A stretch of DNA of 64,000 nt from Rubrivirga litoralis. GTDB lineage: Bacteria; Bacteroidota; Rhodothermia; Rhodothermales; Rubricoccaceae. Numbering within the stretch: the stretch's first letter is position 1; every line of letters begins with the position of its first letter. This document shows, piece by piece, positions 58,262-64,000 of this stretch. Under the pieces are notes generated by a model. The model saw only the letters and a program-made list of their open reading frames with translations. It made no database searches and was not told the origin of the DNA. The stretch is taken from assembly GCF_031846415.1 (NCBI RefSeq), contig NZ_JAVRHT010000002.1, forward strand, positions 1-64,000. The letters run 5' to 3'. Position numbers and translations under genes: made by a program.

Positions 58262-60202
58262 TTAGCTCTGCGTGCCGCCCTCGTCGACGACCTCGAAGTC
58301 GGCGTCCTCGGCGCCGTCGCCGCCGGGCGGGGTGGCGCCGGCCTGGGCGTCGGCGGCGGACTGGGCGCCGCCGGCCTCGGCCTCGGCCTGCTGGGCCTTG
58401 TACAGGTCCTCGGACGCGGCGCTCCAGGCGCCGTTGAGCTGCTCGACGGCCGACTCGATCTCGTCCAGGTTCTGGTTCTTGTGGACCTCCTTAAGCCGTT
58501 CGAGGGCGCCGTCGATCTGCGCCCGCTTGTCGGCCGGGATCTTGTCGCCGTACTCGGCCAGGTTCTTCTCGGTCGAGAAGATGAGGCTGTCGGCCTGGTT
58601 GAGCTTGTCGACCGACTCCTTCCGCTTGGCGTCCTCGGCCGAGTTCTCGCGGGCCGCCTTGCGCATGGCCTCGATCTCCTGCTCCGAGAGCCCGGACGAG
58701 GCCTCGATGCGGATCGACTGCTCCTTGCCGGTCGCCTTGTCCTTGGCGCTCACCGACAGGATGCCGTCGGCGTCGATGTCGAACGTGACCTCGATCTGCG
58801 GCACGCCGCGCGGGGCCGGCGGAATGCCGTCGAGGTGGAAGCGCCCGACCGTCCGGTTGTCGACGGCCATCGAGCGGTCGCCCTGGAGCACGTGGATCTC
58901 GACCGACGGCTGGCTGTCGCTCGCCGTCGAGAACGTCTCGGACTTCCGCGTCGGGATCGTCGTGTTGGCCGGGATGAGCGGCGTCATGACGCTACCTAGC
59001 GTCTCGATGCCCAGGTTGAGCGGGGTGACGTCGAGGAGGAGCACGTCGGAGACGTCGCCCGAGAGCACGCCGCCCTGGATGGCCGCGCCGAGCGCGACGA
59101 CCTCGTCCGGGTTGACCGACTTGTTCGGGGCCTTGCCGAAGAACTCGCGGACGACCTCCTGGATCTTCGGGATGCGCGTCGAGCCGCCGACGAGGATGAC
59201 CTCGTCGACCTGCTCCTTCGAGAGGCCGGCGTCCTTGAGCGCCTTCTGCATCGGCGGGATCGTGCGCTGCACGAGGTCGTCGACGAGCTGCTCGAACTTG
59301 GCGCGTGTGAGCTCCAGCGTGAGGTGCTTCGGCCCCTCCTGCGTGGCCGTGATAAAGGGCAGGTTGACCGTCGTCGCAGCACTCGCCGAGAGCTCGATCT
59401 TGGCCTTCTCGGCCGCCTCCTTGAGGCGCTGGAGGGCCATCGGGTCGTTGCGGAGGTCGATCCCCTCCTGCGACTTGAACTCGTCGGCGATCCAGTCGAT
59501 GAGGCGCTGGTCGAAGTCGTCGCCGCCCAGGTGCGTGTCGCCGTTCGTGGACTTGACCTCGAAGACGCCGTCGCCGAGCTCCAGGATGGAGATGTCGTAG
59601 GTGCCGCCGCCCAGGTCGTAGACGGCGACGACTTCGTCCTCCTTCGTCTTGTCGAGGCCGTAGGCGAGGGCGGCCGCCGTGGGCTCGTTGAGGATGCGCT
59701 TGACTTCGAGCCCCGCGATCTGGCCGGCCTCCTTGGTCGCCTGGCGCTGGGAGTCGTTGAAGTAGGCGGGGACCGTGATGACGGCCTCCGTCACGCGCTC
59801 GCCGAGGTAGTCCTCGGCCGTCTGCTTGAGCCGGCCGAGCACCATGGCCGAGATCTCCTGCGGCGTGTACAGCTTCTCCTCGCCACCGGCGTCGACGCCG
59901 ATCCGGGCCACCCCGCCCTCGCCCTTGGTCACGGTGTAGGGGACCGTCTTGGTCTCCTCGGCGACCTCGGAGAGCTGGCGGCCCATGAACCGCTTGACGG
60001 AGAAGATGGTGTTCTGCGGGTTCGTGATGGCCTGGCGCTTGGCCGGGGCGCCGACGAGCCGCTCGCCGTCCTTCTTGAACGCGACGACGGACGGCGTCGT
60101 CCGCCCGCCCTCGGCGTTGGGGACGACGACGGGTTCGTTGCCTTCCATGACGGCGACGACGGAGTTCGTCGTGCCTAAGTCGATGCCAATGATCTTGCCC
60201 AT
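58262..60202 (-). CDS. dnaK: molecular chaperone DnaK (Hsp70)
   Basis: 646 residues from the ATG at 60202. N-terminal ATPase domain: MGKIIGIDLGTTNSVVAVME, ITVPAYFNDSQRQATKEAG, ILNEPTAAALAYGLDK, VYDLGGGTYDISILELGDG, ILVGGSTRIPKIQEVV. Then the linker VLLLDVTPLNLGIETLG, the peptide-binding domain with VLQGDRSMAVDNRTVGRFHL, and a helical lid ending in the typical acidic DADFEVVDE. It folds proteins with DnaJ and GrpE, neither of which is present here, so it is a single-gene unit. The interior has very few 11-mers, consistent with strong constraint. No CIRCE element is visible upstream. Confidence 0.98.
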   Translation of the reverse strand: MGKIIGIDLGTTNSVVAVMEGNEPVVVPNAEGGRTTPSVVAFKKDGERLVGAPAKRQAITNPQNTIFSVKRFMGRQLSEVAEETKTVPYTVTKGEGGVARIGVDAGGEEKLYTPQEISAMVLGRLKQTAEDYLGERVTEAVITVPAYFNDSQRQATKEAGQIAGLEVKRILNEPTAAALAYGLDKTKEDEVVAVYDLGGGTYDISILELGDGVFEVKSTNGDTHLGGDDFDQRLIDWIADEFKSQEGIDLRNDPMALQRLKEAAEKAKIELSASAATTVNLPFITATQEGPKHLTLELTRAKFEQLVDDLVQRTIPPMQKALKDAGLSKEQVDEVILVGGSTRIPKIQEVVREFFGKAPNKSVNPDEVVALGAAIQGGVLSGDVSDVLLLDVTPLNLGIETLGSVMTPLIPANTTIPTRKSETFSTASDSQPSVEIHVLQGDRSMAVDNRTVGRFHLDGIPPAPRGVPQIEVTFDIDADGILSVSAKDKATGKEQSIRIEASSGLSEQEIEAMRKAARENSAEDAKRKESVDKLNQADSLIFSTEKNLAEYGDKIPADKRAQIDGALERLKEVHKNQNLDEIESAVEQLNGAWSAASEDLYKAQQAEAEAGGAQSAADAQAGATPPGGDGAEDADFEVVDEGGTQS

Positions 60203-60639
60203 GAGAGTGGAGGGGGTCTGTCTACAGGTAAAAAAAGAGGGGACGCCGACGGGGCCAGGGCGGTCGCTCGTGGGCGGGGGACCTACGTCCGCGCCGCTGC
60301 CGAGGATCCGCCGGCCACCCCGCCCAGGCCGCCCCAGCGGGGGCGGGATGAGCCACGGGAGCGGCCAGTCCTGCCGGGGCGTCACCCGGTTCGTATCGCC
60401 CAAACAGAGGACAAGAGCCGTGCCACCCCGCTTCTGCTGCCGTTGTGGCAGAGGGTGGCGCAGGGGTCCGGCCGCCCCGCTCCAGCGGGCGGGGCGGGGT
60501 GGCCGGGCGCTCGGGGTCTGCCCCGGTCCCTCCTCCTCGTCGGCCTGAACGGGCGGGTCGGACGTGCCAGGCTGCTGGAGCCGGGGCCGCGCTCCTGCAG
60601 GCGGGGTAGCCCCAGTCGCCGCCACCCCGCCCTGCCCAC

Positions 60640-60658
60640 GGGCGACCGCCGGTCGCCC
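60640..60658 (+). repeat. extragenic palindrome GGGCGACC-GCC-GGTCGCCC + CTACG
   Basis: An 8-bp stem with a 3-nt centre followed by CTACGACGG. First of three such elements in 180 nt. Confidence 0.9.
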
Positions 60659-60713
60659 CTACGACGGCCGCCCCGCCCGTGGCGTGGGCGGGGCGGGCAC
60701 TGTGCCCCCGCGC

Positions 60714-60733
60714 GGACACCACGTGTGGTGTCC
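60714..60733 (+). repeat. extragenic palindrome GGACACCAC-GT-GTGGTGTCC + CTACG
   Basis: A 9-bp stem with a 2-nt centre followed by CTACGAC. Stem sequence unrelated to its neighbours; tail identical. Confidence 0.9.
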
Positions 60734-60793
60734 CTACGACTCTGGGACATCACGTTCTTGCGGGCGGGGCGGCCTGGTACGTCGCGGCTGGAC

Positions 60794-60811
60794 GGCGTTG
60801 CATGCAACGCC
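60794..60811 (+). repeat. extragenic perfect palindrome GGCGTTGCATGCAACGCC + G CTACG
   Basis: An 18-nt perfect palindrome followed by GCTACGATGG. The same 18 nt and tail recur at 62463-62480 upstream of cinA. Confidence 0.95.
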
Positions 60812-60859
60812 GCTACGATGGCCACCCCGCCCATGCTGTGGGCGGGGCGGTAGTCTTCC

Positions 60860-60936
60860 GCTGCCCGCTGCCCGCTGCCCGCTGCCCGCTGCCCGCTGCC
60901 CGCTGCCCGCTGCCCGCTGCCCGCTGCCCGCTGCCC
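60860..60936. repeat. heptanucleotide tandem array (GCTGCCC)x11
   Basis: Eleven perfect GCTGCCC units, the longest array in the window, preceded by an 11-mer, TAGT and CTTCC, and ending 94 nt before the pgsA start. Confidence 0.98.
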
Positions 60937-61030
60937 CGGGCGGGGTGGAGGCGGCCCGGCGGGGGGCACTATCTTGGCCGTCCCGCCCGGTGAGCCGCGC
61001 CCCACGGGTCCCGTCCCCTGGATCGCCCCG

Positions 61031-61654
61031 ATGAAGCACGTCCCCAACGCCCTCACCGTCGGTCGCATCCTGGTCGCGCCGGTGTGCCTGTACCTGCTGT
61101 GGACGGGGACGCTGGGGGGGCAGGTGGCCGGGGCGGCCCTGTTTATCGTGGCCGCCATCACGGACTGGCTCGACGGCCATTTTGCCCGGCGCTACGGCGT
61201 GGGCTCGCGGCTCGGCCAGTTTCTCGACCCGCTGGCCGACAAGGTCCTGGTGCTCGGCGGCTTCTTTCTCGTCCCCTTCCTGGACCCGCTCGACCAGGGG
61301 CTCGCGAGCCTGGGCGGGGCGTGGCCCGCGTGGCTCGCGATCGCGGCCATCGCGGTGCGCGACCTCGCCGTGACCGTCCTCCGCGTGGTCTACGAGCGCC
61401 GCGGGCGCCCGCTCCAGACGTCGTCGGCGGCCAAGTGGAAGACGGCGTGGCAGCTCACGTTCCTCATCACGGCGTTCGTGTTCCTGGCCGGCACGCACAT
61501 GCAGGCGCTGGGCGGCGCGCTGGGCGCGCTGGGCCGGTTCCTCTCGGCGGCGCTCGCGAGCCCCGCCCCGCTCGTGTTCCTGCTCGCGACGGCCGCGGTG
61601 ACCGTTTACACGGGCGTCCTCTACTTCCGCTCGTCGTCGGCCACGGCCGTTTAG
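61031..61654 (+). CDS. pgsA: CDP-diacylglycerol-glycerol-3-phosphate 3-phosphatidyltransferase
   Basis: 207 residues, usual for PgsA. Starts MKHVPNALTVGRILVAPVCL. The CDP-alcohol phosphatidyltransferase motif D-G-x2-A-R-x8-G-x3-D-x3-D is intact in ITDWLDGHFARRYGVGSRLG and QFLDPLADK. Six hydrophobic helices. It makes phosphatidylglycerol phosphate in the cytoplasmic membrane. The closely related cardiolipin or phosphatidylinositol-phosphate synthases are alternatives, but the N-terminus is most like PgsA. Confidence 0.93.
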   Translation: MKHVPNALTVGRILVAPVCLYLLWTGTLGGQVAGAALFIVAAITDWLDGHFARRYGVGSRLGQFLDPLADKVLVLGGFFLVPFLDPLDQGLASLGGAWPAWLAIAAIAVRDLAVTVLRVVYERRGRPLQTSSAAKWKTAWQLTFLITAFVFLAGTHMQALGGALGALGRFLSAALASPAPLVFLLATAAVTVYTGVLYFRSSSATAV

Positions 61655-61728
61655 CGGGAGCCCGCCCCGCCCAGCGGAGACGTTCTGCGGACGGACCTGG
61701 CGGGCGGGGCGGCGGCTCCTCCATCCTT

Positions 61729-62373
61729 ATGTCGACTTCCGAGACCCTCGCCCGCGACCTGCTCCGCATCGGGGCCGTCGCGCTCCGCCCCGACCAGCCG
61801 TTTACGTGGGCGAGCGGGCGGCTCGCGCCCGTCTACACCGACAACCGGCTCGCGCTGTCCCACCCCGCCGTCCGCGACCGAGTGGTCGCCGGGTTCGTGG
61901 ACCTCGCCGGGCGCGTGGGCAGCGTCGAGGCCGTCTCGGGCACGGCCACGGCCGGCATCGCGCCCGGGGCGCTCCTGGCCGACCGGCTGGGTGTCCCGTT
62001 CAGCTACGTCCGCGCGGCGGCCAAGGGGCACGGGCGGGAAAACCGGATCGAGGGCCGCGTCGAGCCGGGGCAGCGCGTGGTCGTGGTCGAGGATCTGGTG
62101 TCGACGGGCGGCTCGGTCGTCTCGGCCGCCGAGGCGCTCCGCGAGGCGGGCGGGGCGGTCGTCGGCGCGCTCGCCGTCTTTACCTACGGGTTCCCCGAAG
62201 CCGACCGCGCGTTCGACGACGCCGGGCTGGATCTCCACACGCTGACGGACTTCGAGACGCTCGCGCGTCTCGCCGCCGAGACCGGCGCGCTCGGTGAGGG
62301 CGCGTGGAGCGTGCTCCGCGCCTGGCGCGACGACCCCGCCGGCTGGAGCCGCGAGCGGGGCGGGGCGGGGTAG
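61729..62373 (+). CDS. pyrE: orotate phosphoribosyltransferase
   Basis: 214 residues. Begins with the family's LLRIGAVALRPDQPFTWASG, YTDNRLALSHPAVRD, the flexible catalytic loop with Lys in VRAAAKGHGRENRIEG, and the PRPP site VVVVEDLVSTGGSVVSAAEALR. It converts orotate and PRPP to orotidine monophosphate in pyrimidine synthesis. The last eight residues (SRERGGAG) come from an 11-mer at the stop. It lies 74 nt after pgsA and may share its transcript. Confidence 0.97.
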   Translation: MSTSETLARDLLRIGAVALRPDQPFTWASGRLAPVYTDNRLALSHPAVRDRVVAGFVDLAGRVGSVEAVSGTATAGIAPGALLADRLGVPFSYVRAAAKGHGRENRIEGRVEPGQRVVVVEDLVSTGGSVVSAAEALREAGGAVVGALAVFTYGFPEADRAFDDAGLDLHTLTDFETLARLAAETGALGEGAWSVLRAWRDDPAGWSRERGGAG

Positions 62374-62462
62374 GGGAGCCGCCCCGCCCCTGCGCGATGT
62401 GGGCGGGGTGGTGCACCGCCTCCGCCCCGCCCACACCGCGCGGACCGACGGCGTTGCCCGGC

Positions 62463-62480
62463 GGCGTTGCATGCAACGCC
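62463..62480 (+). repeat. second copy of palindrome GGCGTTGCATGCAACGCC + G CTACG
   Basis: Identical 18-nt palindrome and GCTACG tail to 60794-60811, again bracketed by 11-mer copies, in the pyrE-cinA gap. Confidence 0.95.
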
Positions 62481-62592
62481 GCTACGGCGTCCGCCCCGCC
62501 GGCGCCGTGGGCGGGGTGGTCATCTGCCGCCCGCCGACCTTCCGGCCGTCTTCCGCCCCGCCCGCGCGCTGGGACCGGGCGGGGTGGGCATC

Positions 62593-62620
62593 TTCCGCCT
62601 TCCGCCTTCCGCCTTCCGCC
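62593..62620. repeat. heptanucleotide tandem array (TTCCGCC)x4
   Basis: Four perfect TTCCGCC units ending 7 nt before the cinA ATG, preceded by GGGCGGGGTGG and GCATC. The array sits where a ribosome-binding region would be. Confidence 0.95.
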
Positions 62621-62627
62621 TTCCCGC

Positions 62628-63887
62628 ATGACCGGACACCTGCTCACCGTCGGCGACGAGATCCTGCTCGGCCAGATCGTTAACACGAACGCGGCGTGGC
62701 TGGGCGAGCGGCTGGCCGGCGCCGGCGTCGACCTCCGCCGCGCCGAGACGGTCGGCGACGACGTGGACGTGATCGCGGCGGCCATCGAGCGGGCCTACGC
62801 CGACGGCGCCGCGGTCGTCGTGGTCACCGGCGGGCTCGGCCCGACGCACGACGACGTGACGCGGGCGGCCGTGGCGCGCGTCTTCGGCCGCGACCTCACG
62901 TTCCACCCCGACCTGTTCGCCGCCATCGAGGCCCGCTACACCGAGCGCGGCCGGACGATGCCGCCCATCGGCCGCGTCATGGCCGAGGTGCCGGACGGGT
63001 TCGACGTGCTCGACAACCCGAAGGGCACGGCGCCCGGCCTCTGGGGCACGCGCGAGCGGGCGGGGCGGCGCGACGTGGTCGCCGTCCTCCCGGGCGTCCC
63101 GTACGAGATGGAGGCGATCACCGAGGGCTCGGTCCTCCCGCGCCTCCGCGCGCTCCAGGACGGGTTCGTCCTCAGCCGCACGCTGCTGACCGTGGGACGG
63201 GGCGAGAGCGACTTGGCCGGGATGCTCGACGGCTGGACCGCCCCGCCCGGGCTGGCGCTCGCCTACCTCCCCAGCCTAGGCACGGTCCGCCTGCGCGTGA
63301 CGGCGCGCGGGCCGGACCGCGAGGCGGCGCAGGCGCTCGTCGACGAGGGCGCGGGCGCCCTCCGCGACCGGCTCGGGACGCTCGTCTTCGGCGAGGGCAC
63401 GACGACGCTGGAGGCCGTCGTGAACGACCTGCTCGCGGAGCACGGGCGGACGGTCGCGTTCGCCGAGAGCTGCACGGGCGGGGCGGTCGCCGCGCGCGTG
63501 GCGTCGGTCCCCGGCGCCAGCCGCGTGCTCCGGGGCGGCGTCGTGGCCTACGACAACGCGGTCAAGGCCGACCTGCTCGGCGTGGCGTCGGACGCGCTCG
63601 ACGACTTTGGCTCGGTGTCCGAGCCCGTCGCGCTCCAGATGGCGCGGGGCGTCCGCGAGCGCCTGGGCGCCGACGTCGGCGTGGCGACGACGGGCGTCGC
63701 GGGGCCGACCGGGGGCACGCCCGAGAAACCCGTCGGCACGGTCTGGGTCGCCTACGCGGACGCCGACGGCGAGCGGGCGGTCGGCCTCCGTCTCACGCGC
63801 GACCGGACCGTCAACATCGGCCTCACGACGACGGCGGCGCTGGACCTCCTGCGGCGCCAGACGCTGCGGTCGGTGGGGGAGGGATGA
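62628..63887 (+). CDS. cinA: CinA family protein (nicotinamide-nucleotide amidase/MoCF domain)
   Basis: 419 residues, standard for two-domain CinA. N-terminal MoCF-like domain: LTVGDEILLGQIVNTNAAWL, VTGGLGPTHDDVTRAAVA, NPKGTAPG, and LPGVPYEMEAI. C-terminal amidase (PncC-type) domain: AFAESCTGGAVAARVASVPG with the catalytic Ser, VVAYDNAVKADLLGV, and ATTGVAGPTGGTPEKPVGTVWVA (split by a loop). It hydrolyses ADP-ribose and/or deamidates NMN in NAD salvage; in some species it is competence-induced. The start is unambiguous and directly follows a heptamer array. Confidence 0.96.
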   Translation: MTGHLLTVGDEILLGQIVNTNAAWLGERLAGAGVDLRRAETVGDDVDVIAAAIERAYADGAAVVVVTGGLGPTHDDVTRAAVARVFGRDLTFHPDLFAAIEARYTERGRTMPPIGRVMAEVPDGFDVLDNPKGTAPGLWGTRERAGRRDVVAVLPGVPYEMEAITEGSVLPRLRALQDGFVLSRTLLTVGRGESDLAGMLDGWTAPPGLALAYLPSLGTVRLRVTARGPDREAAQALVDEGAGALRDRLGTLVFGEGTTTLEAVVNDLLAEHGRTVAFAESCTGGAVAARVASVPGASRVLRGGVVAYDNAVKADLLGVASDALDDFGSVSEPVALQMARGVRERLGADVGVATTGVAGPTGGTPEKPVGTVWVAYADADGERAVGLRLTRDRTVNIGLTTTAALDLLRRQTLRSVGEG

Positions 63888-63959
63888 GGCGCGCGGGCGG
63901 GGTGGTGCCCGTTTGATTCCGCCCCGCCCTTTGGGTCCGCCCCACGACGGGCACCCGTA

Positions 63960-63980
63960 GGAACACGGCTTGCCGTGTCC
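63960..63980 (-). repeat. extragenic palindrome (G)TAG + ACACGGC-TT-GCCGTGT
   Basis: A 7-bp stem with a 2-nt centre after CCGTAGGA. The GTAG on the left is the mirror of the CTAC tail seen at 60640-60811, so this is the same kind of element in the opposite orientation. It lies after cinA, next to a CCCTTTGGGTCCG motif at 63928. Confidence 0.65.
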
Positions 63981-64000
63981 GGGGCGGGCGGGGCGGCCGG

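Larger units (their letters stand above)
60203..61030. other. 828-nt gap rich in palindromes, 11-mers and a heptamer array
   Basis: No gene. The half near dnaK (60203-60480) includes the dnaK leader with a run of A/T (60226-60233) and unremarkable sequence. From 60620 to 60851 there are three different palindromes each followed by CTACG and separated by 11-mer inverted pairs. An 11-copy heptamer array (60860-60936) and the pgsA leader follow. Confidence 0.7.

Noticed and set aside
60203..60260. CIRCE or other heat-shock operator upstream of dnaK
   Set aside because: No TTAGCACTC-N9-GAGTGCTAA-like inverted repeat is present; only an A/T run is seen, which is insufficient.
60860..60936. Possible CRISPR-like array
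   Set aside because: The 7-bp units are directly adjacent with no spacers, and no cas genes are present; it is a simple tandem repeat.

Overview
The window is chromosomal DNA from a very GC-rich bacterium: third codon positions are almost all G or C and Shine-Dalgarno sequences are mostly absent. Three large secreted proteins end in a Por/type IX secretion (T9SS) sorting domain. Together with DUF2911, DUF4129/DUF4350, HSDL2-like SDR and RimB/RimK genes this points to the Bacteroidota/Rhodothermota, and I would guess a Rubricoccaceae-like marine member; that placement is inference. There is no rRNA, tRNA, CRISPR array, prophage or intact insertion sequence.

Layout. 1-8151: an RDD membrane protein (cut by the window edge), a small lipoprotein, then a tightly overlapping six-gene operon (SpoIIM-like, membrane protein, DUF4129, DUF4350, MoxR ATPase, DUF58). 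8762-11272: secreted M4 metalloprotease with a ricin-like domain and T9SS tail. 11660-13136: RimB-like protease and RimK ligase. 13153-19286: a leftward block with an acetyltransferase, a lipoprotein of unknown function, an M14 carboxypeptidase, a hypothetical protein and a DUF2911 protein. 19427-19624: a 65-residue ORF with a lasso-peptide-type leader. 19699-25251: two T9SS cargo proteins that share an unnamed module. 25639-33457: MFS exporter, histidine kinase, QueG, NAD(P)-binding protein, MltD. 34081-43806: sugar-transfer-type ATP-grasp, acyl-CoA carboxylase beta chain, HAD phosphatase, a large hypothetical, class V aminotransferase, MFS, SDR, DUF971. 44099-50663: glycosyltransferase, 2-hydroxyacid dehydrogenase, PEP carboxylase, SDR. 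50855-58060: a 1011-residue BNR/sortilin-type exoprotein, an unknown partner, lipoproteins, a candidate small RNA and an AI-2E-type transporter. 58262-63887: DnaK, PgsA, PyrE, CinA.

The most unusual layer is the repeat landscape rather than any single gene. (1) An 11-mer, GGGCGGGG(C/T)GG, occurs on both strands, inside genes and between them. It sits next to many start codons and, as inverted pairs, forms hairpins at gene ends, much like DNA uptake sequences. (2) Tandem heptanucleotide arrays of different sequence but the same 7-bp period lie in intergenic gaps, mostly just upstream of a start codon. (3) Short palindromes followed by CTACG cluster upstream of pgsA and pyrE/cinA. (4) A 13-bp tandem repeat lies behind dnaK, and degenerate dispersed repeats lie near 8.2, 33.9 and 49.4 kb. 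These look like actively expanding elements that also add low-complexity Ala/Pro/Gly/Arg tails to proteins.
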